From: Rhodocyclaceae bacterium
GTDB taxonomy: Bacteria > Pseudomonadota > Gammaproteobacteria > Burkholderiales > Rhodocyclaceae
Assembly (NCBI GenBank): GCA_003963315.1
Contig: RXJP01000093.1
Coordinates: 1-43,172 of the forward strand
Direction of reading: 5' to 3'
Length of the DNA stretch: 43,172 nucleotides
In this document: positions 7,560 through 17,155 of the stretch, in pieces
How positions within the stretch are numbered: the first letter of the stretch is position 1
How the letters are laid out: each line of letters begins with the position of its first letter
Position numbers and translations under genes: made by a program
The notes under the pieces: generated by a model
Told to the model about the DNA's origin: nothing
The model's input: the letters and a program-made list of their open reading frames with translations, nothing else
Databases searched by the model: none

Positions 7560-8732
7560 TCAGTGGAGGTGGCGGGAGTGGGGTGTTCCTTCCTCCTCGG
7601 GCATCTCTGCATGCACGGTTTCCCCGTCCTGGTTGGGGTAGTAGGGGGCGCCGCAGTCGTCGCAGTATTCGGCGGGAAAGGCGTGGTCCAGGGAGGTGAT
7701 CCGGTTGACGCCCGCCGCAGTGAGGATGCTTTCCACTTGCCCCGGGACGTCGCTGTTTTCATCCTCCGCATCCAACAGCGGCCAGACTACGCCATGGACA
7801 ACTTTCGCCCCGTCGGCCAGGGTGAAGCCGATACGGTATTCGGTGAGTCGCCGCTCATGGAAGGGGGCAATGACCGCTTGCAATTGGTCGGCCGCCTCGG
7901 GGAAGGTGGCATTGAGAAAAGCCACCGATGCCTGGATCGCATAGCCGCGCGCGGCGCGATCAGTGTCGCGGCAGGCGCTGAAAAACGCCAGGGGCAGGCG
8001 GGCTTCTATTGCACAGCCCGGGAACAATGGCCGCAATACCTCTCCTCCCTGCTGTTTCCATTGGGCTTCTGCTTGCTCCCTATCCCCATCCTGTTCCTGC
8101 CAGCGGAAGATCGGCGCACCGTGTTTGACGGCCACGGCGGCCAGGATGTAGCGATTGTCGGAAAGAAAGTGCATGGCCTCGGGCAATTGGCCGGCATCCA
8201 CGTGGAAATCAACGTTTTGTTGGGCCGCCCGACCGAGTTGGCCGGTGAACCTGGCCGTGGCGGAAAAGCCGGGCGGTATCTGGTCAGGGCTGAACAGTGC
8301 GTTGGCCAAGGCCAGCCGCGTATCCGCGGCCAGCACGTGGGCCATCAACTGGGTGCGTACATTGGTCAAGATGGCGGCGGAAACGGGGCCGGAGGGAATG
8401 GAATAGCGGGACCAGGCCAGGATGGGAATGGCGATCAGCAGCAGGTCGTCGCCTTGGTCGCCGCCGGTGGAGTGGCTCTCGGTACGGGATTCGACCAGGT
8501 CCACCAATCCTTCGTAACCCCGGTCGTCGCTTTGGTAGAGGTGGTCCAGGGCCGCATTGAGGGTGTCGTCGTCCTTGCCCTTGAGCAATGTGTCGATTTG
8601 GTTCGACAGGCGGGCCTCCCAGTAGGCATCCTCCAGACGGCTGGAGGATAGGCCCAGGGCGCGGGCTTCCTTGAGTAGGGCTTCGGTATCCGGTGCGGAC
8701 CGGGGCGGGCGGGGGGAGCGGGTTCGCTTCAT
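7560..8732 (-). CDS. DUF2863 family protein
   Basis: A protein of about 390 residues with an N-terminal basic stretch (MKRTRSPRPPRSAPDTEALL), an alpha/beta body and a C-terminal CDDCGAPYYPNQDGE segment that looks like a half zinc ribbon (Cys-x2-Cys). The whole resembles DUF2863, found almost only in betaproteobacteria and without known function. A GTG at 8771 would add 13 residues; neither start has a clear Shine-Dalgarno sequence, and I prefer the ATG at 8732. It is convergent with dadA (21-base gap) and divergent from the DUF47-pit operon. No signal peptide or membrane helix is seen, so it is probably cytoplasmic. Confidence 0.8.
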   Translation of the reverse strand: MKRTRSPRPPRSAPDTEALLKEARALGLSSSRLEDAYWEARLSNQIDTLLKGKDDDTLNAALDHLYQSDDRGYEGLVDLVESRTESHSTGGDQGDDLLLIAIPILAWSRYSIPSGPVSAAILTNVRTQLMAHVLAADTRLALANALFSPDQIPPGFSATARFTGQLGRAAQQNVDFHVDAGQLPEAMHFLSDNRYILAAVAVKHGAPIFRWQEQDGDREQAEAQWKQQGGEVLRPLFPGCAIEARLPLAFFSACRDTDRAARGYAIQASVAFLNATFPEAADQLQAVIAPFHERRLTEYRIGFTLADGAKVVHGVVWPLLDAEDENSDVPGQVESILTAAGVNRITSLDHAFPAEYCDDCGAPYYPNQDGETVHAEMPEEEGTPHSRHLH

Positions 8733-8869
8733 GGAGGGATTCTTGTCTCGGTAAGGCGGCTTGGGGGGCACGAAGGGCCGCGAGGCCAGCCGGGAATTTT
8801 AGCAACTCAGAAGCGATGAGCCGCTGGTAGACTTCGCGCCATCCTACTTCATTGTCCAAACGATCCCCT

Positions 8870-9508
8870 ATGTTCTCGAAGCTGATGCCCAAGGAAGGTA
8901 AGTTTTTCGATCTGTTCAACGCCCACGCCGAACTGGTGGTGAAGGGCAGCCATCAGTTCGCGTCCCTGGTGGCCGATATCGGCAAGGGACCGGAAATCCA
9001 GTCCCAGCATTCCCGTGCCATCGACGAGACCGAAACCAAGGCCGACAAGATCACCCACGACACCATCGCCTTGCTGCACAAGTCCTTCAACACCCCCTTG
9101 GACCGGGATGAAATCCACCAACTCATCGTGCGCATGGACGACATCCTCGATCTCATCCAGGACGTGACCGAAACCATGCACCTGTACGACGTGCGCCAGC
9201 TTACCGAGGAGGCCCATCGCCTTACCGACATCTGCGTTTCCTGTTGCGAACGGGTCAAAACCGCCGTGAATCTGTTGTCCAGCATGGACAATGCGGCAGC
9301 CATCCTGCGCACCTGCGCCGAGATCGATCAACTGGAATCCGATGCCGACCGGGTCATGCGCCATGGCCTTGCCAAGCTGTTCCGGGAAGAAGCGGACGTG
9401 CGTCATTTGATCAAGATGAAGGGCGTGTACGAACTGCTGGAGACCATCACCGACCGCTGCGAGGATGTGGCCAATATCCTCGAGGGCATCGTCCTCGAAA
9501 ACGCCTGA
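8870..9508 (+). CDS. DUF47 (PhoU-like) phosphate transport accessory protein
   Basis: A 212-residue all-helical protein starting MFSKLMPKEGKFFDLFNAHA. It contains SRAIDETETKADKITHDT and DREEIHQ-like text (DRDEIHQLIVRMDDILDLIQD), with repeated acidic E/DxxxD motifs that bind metal clusters in PhoU-fold proteins. DUF47 genes are commonly placed directly before pit genes, and their products are thought to regulate Pit-type phosphate uptake. Here pit starts 13 bases after the stop. A TTG six codons earlier is possible, but the ATG at 8870 gives the usual family N-terminus. Confidence 0.92.
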   Translation: MFSKLMPKEGKFFDLFNAHAELVVKGSHQFASLVADIGKGPEIQSQHSRAIDETETKADKITHDTIALLHKSFNTPLDRDEIHQLIVRMDDILDLIQDVTETMHLYDVRQLTEEAHRLTDICVSCCERVKTAVNLLSSMDNAAAILRTCAEIDQLESDADRVMRHGLAKLFREEADVRHLIKMKGVYELLETITDRCEDVANILEGIVLENA

Positions 9509-9521
9509 GCGGGGTTCCATC

Positions 9522-10529
9522 ATGTCCGGTTTGAATGCCACATTGTGGGTGGTCGGTCTGCTGGTGCTCCTGGCGTTGCTGTTCGATTTCATGAACGGTT
9601 TCCACGATGCGGCCAATTCCATCGCCACCGTCGTATCCACTGGTGTGCTGAAGCCCCATCAGGCGGTGGCCTGGGCGGCCATTTTCAATGTGATCGCCGT
9701 GTTCCTGTTCCAGCTCAAGGTGGCCAGCACCATAGGCAAGGGCACCATTGATCCCAGTATCGTCGATTACCACGTTGTATTCGGCGCTCTGGTGGGTGCT
9801 TGCGCTTGGAACGTCATTACCTGGTACTACGGCATCCCCTCCAGTTCTTCCCATGCCCTGATCGGCGGTCTGGTGGGGGCGGCCTTGATCAAGGCCGGGC
9901 CGGACGCCCTCAAGCTCGACGGCATCGGCAAGACCGTGGCCTTCATTTTTATCGCCCCGGTGCTGGGTTATCTGTTGGGCAGCATTCTTTCGGTGATCGT
10001 CGCCTGGCTCTGCAATCGTTCCACGCCACGCAAGGTGGACAAAATCTTCCGCCGGCTGCAGCTGGTGTCGGCCTCCCTCTACAGCCTGGGCCACGGCGGC
10101 AATGATGCGCAGAAAACCATCGGCATCATCTGGATGCTGTTGATGGCTTCCGGACTGACATCGGCGGAGAACGGCGTTCCTACTTGGGTGATCGTGGCCT
10201 GCTATACCGCCATGGGGCTTGGCACCCTCTTCGGCGGCTGGCGCATCGTCAAGACCATGGGACAGCGCATCACTAAGCTCAAACCGGTGGGGGGCTTCTG
10301 CGCCGAAACCGGCGGCGCCCTGACGCTGTTCATGTCCACGGCGCTGGGTATCCCTGTGTCCACCACCCACACCATCACCGGCGCCATCGTCGGCGTCGGC
10401 TCCACCCGGGGCGCCAGCAACGTGCGTTGGGGCGTGGCAGGCAGTATCGTTTGGGCCTGGGTACTGACCATCCCGGCCAGCGCCTTCATCGCCGCAGCGG
10501 CCTGGTGGATAGGCAATCTGATCATTTGA
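9522..10529 (+). CDS. PiT-family inorganic phosphate transporter
   Basis: A 335-residue inner-membrane carrier with about ten hydrophobic helices. Both inverted-repeat signatures are present: FMNGFHDAANSIATVVSTGVL near the N-terminus and SLGHGGNDAQKTIGII in the second half, each with the conserved Asn-Asp or His-Asp pair. The text GIPSSSSHALIGG and GIPVSTTHTITGAIVGVG are the paired substrate-proximal loops. Pit carriers import metal-phosphate complexes with protons at low affinity. The length is that of the compact bacterial Pit group, shorter than E. coli PitA (about 500). It is cotranscribed with the DUF47 gene and followed after 8 bases by a YkgJ gene. Confidence 0.95.
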   Translation: MSGLNATLWVVGLLVLLALLFDFMNGFHDAANSIATVVSTGVLKPHQAVAWAAIFNVIAVFLFQLKVASTIGKGTIDPSIVDYHVVFGALVGACAWNVITWYYGIPSSSSHALIGGLVGAALIKAGPDALKLDGIGKTVAFIFIAPVLGYLLGSILSVIVAWLCNRSTPRKVDKIFRRLQLVSASLYSLGHGGNDAQKTIGIIWMLLMASGLTSAENGVPTWVIVACYTAMGLGTLFGGWRIVKTMGQRITKLKPVGGFCAETGGALTLFMSTALGIPVSTTHTITGAIVGVGSTRGASNVRWGVAGSIVWAWVLTIPASAFIAAAAWWIGNLII

Positions 10530-10537
10530 TCGGGGTC

Positions 10538-10867
10538 ATGGCGGATAACTGTTGTCAAAGTTGCGGCGCCTGCTGCGCTACCTATCGGGTGTCCTTCTAT
10601 TGCGGTGAAATGGACGAATACCCGGGGGGTATCGTGCCAACGGGACTGGTGGAGCAAATCAATGCCACCATGGCCTGTATGAAAGGCACGGGCAGCCAAC
10701 CGCCGCGCTGTGTCGCGCTCCATGGCGAGATCGGTAAAAGCGTGTCCTGCGCCATCTACGAATTCCGCCCCAGTCCCTGCCGCGAATTCGCACCCCTCGC
10801 CGCCGTGGGGCGTGGTGACGATGCTTGCGCCGATGCCCGTCGTCGACACGGCCTGCCTCCCCTTTGA
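10538..10867 (+). CDS. YkgJ family cysteine cluster protein
   Basis: A 109-residue protein beginning MADNCCQSCGACCATYRVSF, with further cysteines at FYCGE, ACMKG, RCVALHG, SCAIYEFRPSPCREF and DACADAR. The pattern CxxCGACC...CxxY..RPxxCR is that of the YkgJ/UPF0153 zinc- or iron-binding cluster family. The function is unknown; a metal-bound fold is expected from the cysteines. It starts 8 bases after the pit stop, so it is likely the last gene of the DUF47-pit operon. The SRP RNA promoter begins just past its stop. Confidence 0.87.
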   Translation: MADNCCQSCGACCATYRVSFYCGEMDEYPGGIVPTGLVEQINATMACMKGTGSQPPRCVALHGEIGKSVSCAIYEFRPSPCREFAPLAAVGRGDDACADARRRHGLPPL

Positions 10868-10872
10868 TCTGT

Positions 10873-10878
10873 TAGAAT
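10873..10878 (+). promoter_or_regulatory. -10 element of the SRP RNA promoter
   Basis: TAGAAT ends six bases before the inferred 5' end of the 4.5S RNA at 10884, the correct distance for a transcription start there. No good -35 is visible at 16-18 bases, so the upstream part is unresolved. Confidence 0.55.
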
Positions 10879-10883
10879 TCTTT

Positions 10884-10983
<100 letters not shown>

Positions 10984-11017
10984 CCCTCCCTCTCCTTTCG
11001 AGATATCCAGCGACGGC

Positions 11018-12628
11018 ATGAGCTATCAAGTCCTCGCCCGCAAGTGGCGTCCAAAGTCTTTCGCCACCCTGGTGGGGCAGGAGCACGTGGTGCGCGCGCT
11101 GACCCATGCCCTCGAGCAGCAGCGCCTGCACCATGCCTACCTGTTTACCGGCACCCGTGGCGTGGGTAAAACCACCCTGGCGCGGATCATGGCCAAGGCC
11201 CTGAATTGTGAAACCGGCATTACCTCCACGCCTTGCGGGATATGCTCTTCCTGTACCGAGATTGACGGCGGCCGCTTTGTGGATCTGATCGAGGTGGATG
11301 CAGCCACCAACACCCGTGTCGACGAAATGCGGCAGTTGCTGGAGAACGCCACCTACGCGCCGACCCGGGGCCGCTTCAAGGTCTATGTGATCGACGAAGT
11401 CCACATGCTGTCCAACTCGGCCTTCAACGCCATGTTGAAGACCCTGGAAGAGCCGCCGGAGCACATCAAGTTCATCCTCGCCACCACCGATCCTCAGAAG
11501 ATTCCGGTGACGGTGCTGTCCCGTTGTTTGCAGTTCAATCTCAAACAGATGCCCCAGGGACATATCGTCGAGCATCTGACCAACATCCTCGGCAAGGAGA
11601 ATGTGGCCTTCGAAGAGGCGGCCCTGCGCCATCTGGCCAAGGCGGCGGCAGGCAGCATGCGCGACGCCCTTTCCCTGCTGGACCAGGCCATTGCCCATGG
11701 CGCAGGCAAGGTGGAAGAAGCCGGTGTGCGCGACATGCTCGGCACGGTGGGGGACGATTACCTCTACGGCCTGCTTGATGCCCTGATGGCCGGCGACGCG
11801 CCCGCCTTGCTGGCGGTAGCGGACAGTATGGAAGGGCGCAGTCTCAGTTTCGATTCCGCCTTGCAGGAACTGGCGGTGTTGTTCCATCGCATCGCACTGC
11901 TGCAATTCGCCCCAGACGCCCTGGCCGACAGTGGCGAACGGGTGCGGCTGCAACCCTATGCAGACGGTTTCGACGCGGAGTTTCTTCAGCTTTGTTACCA
12001 GATCGCCGTCCAGGGCCGTGATGATCTTGGCCTGGCGCCGGATGAATACACCGGCTTCACCATGGCTTTATTGCGCCTGGTGGCGTTCCGGCCGGACAAC
12101 GGCGGCCAGCCACGGCAGGCGGCATCCGCTCCGCGTTCCCAGGCCGCCACGGTTCAGCCCCAGGTTGCAAGCCGGCCCCAGGCGTCATCGGCCCCAGTGA
12201 GGGAACCCGCGCCCAGGCCCGTCGCTGCAGCCGAGTCGGCTGATGGTCCCGATGACGCTTGGCATCGCATCCTGGCCCATCTGAATCTGGCGGGTATGGC
12301 TCGGCAATTGGCCCACCATTGCGAAATGGTGGAGCAGGTGGAAGGCCAGATCGTTTTGCGCCTGTCCCCAGTGCACAAACATCTGCTGGGCAATCTCCAG
12401 CAGGACAAGCTGCAGTCCGAGCTACGGGCCCATTTGGGACAGGACGCCCTGCGGCTGGTGATCAACCTGGCCGATACCGAATCCATCACCCCTGCGGAAC
12501 ATGCGCGCAACGTCCAGCGGGAGCGCCAGGAGCAGGCCATTGCCTCCATTGAGGGGGACAATTTTGTGCGCGAGGTGGTGGACATGTTCGACGCCACCAT
12601 CGACGAATCAACCATCAAACCGATTTAG
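11018..12628 (+). CDS. dnaX: DNA polymerase III subunit tau/gamma
   Basis: A 536-residue clamp-loader ATPase starting [21 protein letters not shown]. It shows Walker [10 protein letters not shown] (about 43-51), the zinc module [16 protein letters not shown] (about 64-79, four Cys), Walker [10 protein letters not shown], and sensor-1/SRC text [10 protein letters not shown] Pro/Ala/Gln-rich linker (about 365-410) leads to the tau C-terminal domain that touches DnaB and the polymerase alpha subunit. It loads the sliding clamp and couples leading and lagging polymerases. I looked for an A6G-type slippery sequence for gamma and saw none near the linker. It heads the dnaX-ybaB-recR operon. Confidence 0.96.
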   Translation: MSYQVLARKWRPKSFATLVGQEHVVRALTHALEQQRLHHAYLFTGTRGVGKTTLARIMAKALNCETGITSTPCGICSSCTEIDGGRFVDLIEVDAATNTRVDEMRQLLENATYAPTRGRFKVYVIDEVHMLSNSAFNAMLKTLEEPPEHIKFILATTDPQKIPVTVLSRCLQFNLKQMPQGHIVEHLTNILGKENVAFEEAALRHLAKAAAGSMRDALSLLDQAIAHGAGKVEEAGVRDMLGTVGDDYLYGLLDALMAGDAPALLAVADSMEGRSLSFDSALQELAVLFHRIALLQFAPDALADSGERVRLQPYADGFDAEFLQLCYQIAVQGRDDLGLAPDEYTGFTMALLRLVAFRPDNGGQPRQAASAPRSQAATVQPQVASRPQASSAPVREPAPRPVAAAESADGPDDAWHRILAHLNLAGMARQLAHHCEMVEQVEGQIVLRLSPVHKHLLGNLQQDKLQSELRAHLGQDALRLVINLADTESITPAEHARNVQRERQEQAIASIEGDNFVREVVDMFDATIDESTIKPI

Positions 12629-12639
12629 GAGCATTCCCC

Positions 12640-12969
12640 ATGAAAGGCGGTTTCGGCAATATCGCCGGGCTGATGAAACAAGCCCAGCAAATGCAGCAGA
12701 ACATGGCCAAGGCCCAGGAGGAACTGGCCTCCATCGAAGTGGAAGGCCAGTCCGGCGCCGGCGCGGTGAAAGTGGTGATGACCTGCAAGCACGACGTGCG
12801 TCGCGTCACCATTGATCCTTCCGTCATGGATGACAAGGAGATGCTGGAAGACCTGGTGGCCGCCGCGCTCAATGACGCCACCCGTCGCGTCGAAGCCACC
12901 ACCCAGGAGCGCATGGGTGCTTTCACCGCCGGACTCAACCTGCCACCCGGCATGAAACTGCCGTTCTAA
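12640..12969 (+). CDS. ybaB: YbaB/EbfC nucleoid-associated protein
   Basis: A 109-residue protein: [19 protein letters not shown] (a helical Gln/Met-rich start), then [29 protein letters not shown], and a C-terminal helix ending LPPGMKLPF, all standard for YbaB. It binds DNA as a dimer and may influence expression or recombination. Its ribosome binding site (TAGGAG) overlaps the dnaX stop codon TAG, which couples the two genes. It precedes recR by 11 bases. Confidence 0.95.
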   Translation: MKGGFGNIAGLMKQAQQMQQNMAKAQEELASIEVEGQSGAGAVKVVMTCKHDVRRVTIDPSVMDDKEMLEDLVAAALNDATRRVEATTQERMGAFTAGLNLPPGMKLPF

Positions 12970-12980
12970 ACAGCGACTCA

Positions 12981-13580
12981 ATGAAGCTGCCCAACAGCCT
13001 TGAGGCCTTGGTCGAGGCTTTACGCTGCCTGCCCGGTGTCGGTCCCAAGTCGGCACAACGGATGGCCTACCACTTGTTACAGCACGATCCAGAAGGCGCA
13101 AGGCAATTGGGCCGGGCCCTGGACGGTGCTTTGAGCCATTTGCGCCATTGCACCCGCTGCAACAACTTCGCCGAGCAGGAAGTATGTGAACGTTGCCTCT
13201 CGCCGAAGCGGGATGCGTCCCAGCTCTGCATCGTGGAAATGCCCGTGGACCTCAACACCATGGAGCAGACCCACGCCTACAACGGCCTCTACTATGTACT
13301 CATGGGGCGCTTGAGTCCCTTGGATGGACTGGGGCCGCGGGAGTTGGCCTTCGAGCGCCTCCTGGCCCGGGCGGCAGACGGCGTTGTGGCCGAAGTGATC
13401 CTGGCCACCAACTTCACCAATGAAGGCGAGGCCACAGCCCACTATTTGTCGGAGATGCTCCAGCCCAAGGGGGTACGGGTCAGCCGTATCGCCCGCGGCG
13501 TGCCCGTGGGCGGAGAGCTGGAGTTCACCGATGCCGCCACGGTGGCTCAGGCCTTGATCGAACGTCGTCGCTACGATTGA
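12981..13580 (+). CDS. recR: Recombination mediator protein RecR
   Basis: A 199-residue protein: a helix-hairpin-helix start ([28 protein letters not shown]), a four-Cys zinc motif (CTRCNNF...CERC...C, about residues 54-76), a Toprim domain with [23 protein letters not shown]-type text (about 80-175), and a C-terminal [16 protein letters not shown] Walker-B-like segment. RecR works with RecO and RecF to load RecA onto SSB-coated gapped DNA. The length equals the family norm. It is the last gene of the dnaX operon. Confidence 0.96.
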   Translation: MKLPNSLEALVEALRCLPGVGPKSAQRMAYHLLQHDPEGARQLGRALDGALSHLRHCTRCNNFAEQEVCERCLSPKRDASQLCIVEMPVDLNTMEQTHAYNGLYYVLMGRLSPLDGLGPRELAFERLLARAADGVVAEVILATNFTNEGEATAHYLSEMLQPKGVRVSRIARGVPVGGELEFTDAATVAQALIERRRYD

Positions 13581-13706
13581 TCGGTTTTCGCCAAGAAAAA
13601 ACTGGAAATGCTGCAACGCACTGTCTATTCAGGTTTTTTTCCAAGGAATCAGGCTGGTACCGGCGCTCCAGTGACTGTGGGGCTTTAATAGCCCTGCTGA
13701 CTCCGA

Positions 13707-13712
13707 TATAAT
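13707..13712 (+). promoter_or_regulatory. -10 element upstream of petABC
   Basis: A consensus TATAAT lies 60 bases before the petA ATG in the 192-base recR-petA gap. The -35 position at 17-base spacing (TTTAAT, 13684-13689) is a poor match, so an activator may contribute. The rest of the gap holds no obvious gene. Confidence 0.5.
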
Positions 13713-13772
13713 CTTTGAGTTCAGTACTGGGCTTGCCCGGTTCGCGTCTTTCCATCTTCAGGGATACCCACC

Positions 13773-14369
13773 ATGAGCTGTGACGAAAAAGTGGATTGCG
13801 GTCGGCGGCGTTTACTCGTTGCCACTGCTGCCGCAGGCGGCGTGGCTGGCGTGGCGGCCGCTGTGCCGTTCCTTGCCAGCATGGCCCCCTCCGAACGTGC
13901 CAAGTCTGCTGGTGCGCCGGTTGAGGCCGATATCAGCAAACTAGCCCCCGGTCAGATGATGACCGTCGAGTGGCGCGGCAAGCCGGTGTGGATCATCCAC
14001 CGCACCAAGGAAATGTTGGATTCGCTGCAAAAGACCGATCCCCTGGTGTCCGACCCCAAGTCGGAACGCAAGCAGCAGCCCGAGTATGCGCAGAACGAAT
14101 ACCGTTCGATCAAGCCCGAATATATGGTGGTTGTGGGCATCTGCACCCACCTGGGGTGCTCACCCTCCGAAAAATTCAAGACCGGCGCCGAATCCGGCGT
14201 GACCCCCGACTGGGCTGGCGGCTTCCTTTGCCCCTGTCATGGCTCCACCTTCGACCTGGCCGGCCGGGTCTACAAGAGCAAGCCTGCGCCGGACAACCTG
14301 GAAGTGCCGCCCCACATGTACCTGGGCGACGCCAAGATTCTCATCGGCGAAGACAAGAAGGGGGCCTGA
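13773..14369 (+). CDS. petA: Ubiquinol-cytochrome c reductase iron-sulfur (Rieske) subunit
   Basis: A 198-residue Rieske protein. A twin-arginine-type N-terminus (DCGRRRLLVATAAAGG) leads into one membrane helix. The 2Fe-2S ligands sit in CTHLGC (about 128-133) and CPCHGS (about 151-156), and the disulfide cysteines are included in these boxes. The C-terminal text LAGRVYKSKPAPDNLEVPP is typical of bacterial bc1 Rieske proteins. It takes electrons from ubiquinol at the Qo site and passes them to cytochrome c1. It is the first gene of petABC; petB follows after 3 bases. Confidence 0.96.
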   Translation: MSCDEKVDCGRRRLLVATAAAGGVAGVAAAVPFLASMAPSERAKSAGAPVEADISKLAPGQMMTVEWRGKPVWIIHRTKEMLDSLQKTDPLVSDPKSERKQQPEYAQNEYRSIKPEYMVVVGICTHLGCSPSEKFKTGAESGVTPDWAGGFLCPCHGSTFDLAGRVYKSKPAPDNLEVPPHMYLGDAKILIGEDKKGA

Positions 14370-14372
14370 TCC

Positions 14373-15686
14373 ATGGCAAGCACTGCTGAAAAATACAAGT
14401 CGGACGGTAGCCTGGCCGGTAACGCGCTGGAATGGGTGGATGCCCGTTTTCCCGCCATGGCCCTCTATAAGGAGCACCTCTCCGAGTACTACGCACCGAA
14501 GAACTTCAATTTCTGGTACTTCTTCGGCTCCCTGGCGCTGCTGGTGCTGGTTAACCAGATCGTCACCGGTATCTTCCTGGTGATGCATTACAAGCCCGAC
14601 GCCGCCCTCAATGCTTCCGGCGTGCCGGTGGCCTTCGCCAGTGTCGAGTACATCATGCGCGACGTGCCCCTGGGCTGGATCATCCGCTACATGCACTCCA
14701 CCGGCGCTTCCGCCTTCTTCGTGGTGGTGTATCTCCACATGTTCCGCGGCATGCTTTATGGTTCCTACCGTAAGCCCCGGGAACTGATCTGGCTGTTTGG
14801 CATCGGCATCTTCCTCTGTCTGATGGCAGAAGCCTTCTTTGGCTACCTGCTGCCTTGGGGACAGATGTCTTTTTGGGGGGCGCAGGTGATCGTGAATCTG
14901 TTCTCGGCGATCCCCATTGTTGGCCCTGACTTGTCAGTGTTCATCCGCGGTGATTTCGTCGTCTCCGATGCCACCCTGAATCGTTTCTTCTCCTTTCATG
15001 TGATTGCCATTCCCTTGGTACTGCTAGGCCTGGTGGCGGCTCATTTGATCGCCTTGCACGAAGTGGGTTCCAACAACCCTGATGGCGTTGAGATCAAGAA
15101 GCACAAGAACGAAAAGGGCATCCCCCTGGACGGCATTCCCTTCCATCCCTACTACACAGTCAAGGATATGGTGGGTGTGGTGGTGTTCCTGATGGTGTTC
15201 ACCGTAGTGATTTGCTTCATGCCGGAGTTCGGTGGTTATTTTCTGGAATGGAACAACTTCATTCCTGCTGACCCCTTGAAGACTCCTCCCCATATCGCCC
15301 CTGTGTGGTACTTCACCCCCTTCTATTCGCTGCTGCGTGCGGTGACCTATCCCTTCCTCGGGATTGATGCCAAATTCTGGGGTGTGGTTGCCATGGGCGG
15401 TGGTGTAGTGATCATGGCTTTCCTGCCTTGGCTGGATCGTAGTGCAGCAAAATCCATTCGCTACCGTGGCAAGATCTACAAGACCATGCTAGCCATTTGG
15501 GTTGTCGGATTCATGTTGCTTGGTTTCCTCGGCACCAAGCCGCCTTCCTATGCGTTCTTCGGCGTGATTCCCGGTGCTCCCGTAGCACAGATTCTTTCGG
15601 TCTATTACTTCCTCTATTTCATCACCATGCCTTGGTGGTCGAAGGCGGACAAGTGCAAGCCCGAACCGGAAAGGGTGACTGGATAA
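14373..15686 (+). CDS. petB: Cytochrome b subunit of the bc1 complex
   Basis: A 437-residue polytopic membrane protein with the two haem b sites: the first pair of His ligands is in RYMHSTGASAFFVVVYLHMFRG, the second in the helix with FFSFHVIAIPLVLLGLVAAHLIALH. The Qo-site PEWY-like motif appears as the region APVWYFTPFYSLLRA (P-V-W-Y in place of PEWY). GWGQMSFWGAQV-like text (LLPWGQMSFWGAQVI) is also present. Eight transmembrane helices are expected. The stop codon overlaps the petC start by one base (TAATG). Confidence 0.96.
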   Translation: MASTAEKYKSDGSLAGNALEWVDARFPAMALYKEHLSEYYAPKNFNFWYFFGSLALLVLVNQIVTGIFLVMHYKPDAALNASGVPVAFASVEYIMRDVPLGWIIRYMHSTGASAFFVVVYLHMFRGMLYGSYRKPRELIWLFGIGIFLCLMAEAFFGYLLPWGQMSFWGAQVIVNLFSAIPIVGPDLSVFIRGDFVVSDATLNRFFSFHVIAIPLVLLGLVAAHLIALHEVGSNNPDGVEIKKHKNEKGIPLDGIPFHPYYTVKDMVGVVVFLMVFTVVICFMPEFGGYFLEWNNFIPADPLKTPPHIAPVWYFTPFYSLLRAVTYPFLGIDAKFWGVVAMGGGVVIMAFLPWLDRSAAKSIRYRGKIYKTMLAIWVVGFMLLGFLGTKPPSYAFFGVIPGAPVAQILSVYYFLYFITMPWWSKADKCKPEPERVTG

Positions 15687-16396
15687 TGAAAAAGCTTCTG
15701 TTTGCGTTGCTGCTGGCTCCCCTGTTCGCCTGGGCGAACGGTCCCGAGCTTCATCTTGACAAGGCGCCGGACAAGTCTGGCGATATGGCCGCGCTGCAAA
15801 ACGGCGCCAAGTATTTTGTGAATTACTGCCTTGGCTGCCATTCCGCTTCCTACATGCGCTACAACCGCCTGAAGGACATCGGTCTCAGCGAAGAACAGAT
15901 CAAGGACAACCTGCTGTTCACCGCCGAGAAGACCGGCGAGTTGATCCGTATCGGCATGCAGCGGGAAGATGCCAAAGTCTGGTTCGGTGCCGCTCCTCCC
16001 GACTTGACCCTGATCGCCCGTTCCCGCGCTTCCGAGTTTGGCACGGGTCCCGATTGGCTCTACACCTATCTGCGCGGCTTCTACCGTGATGCCGAGCGTC
16101 CCTCGGGATGGAACAACACGGTGTTCGCCAACGTGGGTATGCCTCACGTATTGTGGGAACTGCAGGGCGAACAAGTGATGGGCGAGAATCACGAACTCAC
16201 TTTGGCCAAGCCGGGCAAGCTCAAGCCTGAAGAGTATGACGCCGCCGTGGCGGATCTTGTGGCTTTCCTGAAGTACATGGGTGAGCCTGTTTCCGAGCTT
16301 CGCAAGACGCTCGGCTGGATAGTGCTGGCCGCTTTGGCAGCGCTTTTTGTCTTGACGTATGCGCTTAAACGCGAATACTGGAAAGACGTTCATTAA
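15686..16396 (+). CDS. petC: Cytochrome c1 subunit of the bc1 complex
   Basis: A 236-residue protein: cleavable signal peptide (MKKLLFALLLAPLFAWA), the haem c site CLGCH with following SASYMRYNRL, the axial Met region around GMPHVLWELQGEQV, and one C-terminal membrane anchor (LGWIVLAALAALFVLTYAL). It faces the periplasm and passes electrons from the Rieske centre to soluble cytochrome c. The start overlaps the petB stop by one base; the frame remains open upstream within petB, but that is a shadow. Confidence 0.96.
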   Translation: MKKLLFALLLAPLFAWANGPELHLDKAPDKSGDMAALQNGAKYFVNYCLGCHSASYMRYNRLKDIGLSEEQIKDNLLFTAEKTGELIRIGMQREDAKVWFGAAPPDLTLIARSRASEFGTGPDWLYTYLRGFYRDAERPSGWNNTVFANVGMPHVLWELQGEQVMGENHELTLAKPGKLKPEEYDAAVADLVAFLKYMGEPVSELRKTLGWIVLAALAALFVLTYALKREYWKDVH

Positions 16397-16494
16397 CCTG
16401 AATTGACCAAATGACTATGGGGCATCGTGAAATGAGCGCGCCGCTAGCACGTAAAGTGGTGCGCGATGCCGATTACTCCTGGGGTACGAGTACC

Positions 16495-17091
16495 ATGATG
16501 AACCTGTATTCGGGCACGACCTGTCCGTTCAGCCATCGTTGCAGAATCGTTCTGTACGAGAAGCAGATGGACTTCCAGGTAATCGATGTGGACTTGTTCA
16601 ACAAGCCGGAGGACATCGCCGTCATCAACCCGTACAACCGGGTACCGGTGCTGGTGGATCGGGATCTTGTGTTGTACGAATCGAACATCATCAATGAATA
16701 CATTGATGAGCGTTTCCCGCATCCGCAGCTCATGCCGCCGGATCCTCAAACCCGGGCCAAGGCGCGGCAGCTCCTGTTCACCATGGAGCATGAGTTGTTC
16801 AGCCATATCGATGCACTGGAAAAGAACGCCAAGTCGGCGGACAAGTCGCGGCAGCATATCCGCGACCGTTTGTCCGAGCTGGCGCCGATTTTCGCCAAGC
16901 AGAAGCACTTGCTGGGTGAGGATTTTTCCATGCTGGACGTGGCCATCGCCCCGCTGCTGTGGCGCCTTGACCATTACGGCATCGAACTGCCGAAGACTGC
17001 CGCTCCGTTGATGAAATACGCTGAGCGCATCTTCTCCCGTCAAGGCTTCATCGATGCCTTGACCCCCTCCGAAAAGGTCATGCGCCGCTGA
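16495..17091 (+). CDS. sspA: Stringent starvation protein A (GST-fold RNA polymerase-associated)
   Basis: A 198-residue glutathione-transferase-fold protein: MMNLYSGTTCPFSHRCRIVL (thioredoxin-like domain with CPFSHRC), VINPYNRVPVLVDRDLVLYESNIINEYI, then the helical domain. SspA binds RNA polymerase and shapes expression during starvation. It lacks GST activity in studied cases. I chose ATG 16495, which gives the family N-terminus; the frame also opens at 16411, adding 28 unconserved residues. It follows petC by about 100 bases, the usual betaproteobacterial order, and is followed by a strong intrinsic terminator. Confidence 0.93.
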   Translation: MMNLYSGTTCPFSHRCRIVLYEKQMDFQVIDVDLFNKPEDIAVINPYNRVPVLVDRDLVLYESNIINEYIDERFPHPQLMPPDPQTRAKARQLLFTMEHELFSHIDALEKNAKSADKSRQHIRDRLSELAPIFAKQKHLLGEDFSMLDVAIAPLLWRLDHYGIELPKTAAPLMKYAERIFSRQGFIDALTPSEKVMRR

Positions 17092-17105
17092 CCTTGAATG
17101 GAATC

Positions 17106-17149
17106 CCGCCGCACCGTTCACGCAACGGCTGCGGCGGTTTTATTTTTCT
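17106..17149 (+). terminator. Intrinsic terminator between sspA and sspB
   Basis: A long stem (17106-17118 with 17124-17137; CCGCCGC-a-CCGTT against AACGG-ct-GCGGCGG) is followed by TTTTATTTTTC. It ends only 6 bases before the sspB ATG, so sspB lies immediately beyond a terminator or attenuator. Confidence 0.88.
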
Positions 17150-17155
17150 CCATCA

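Noticed and set aside
11018-12628. Programmed frameshift for gamma in dnaX
   Set aside because: I found no A-rich slippery heptamer plus downstream hairpin near the linker.
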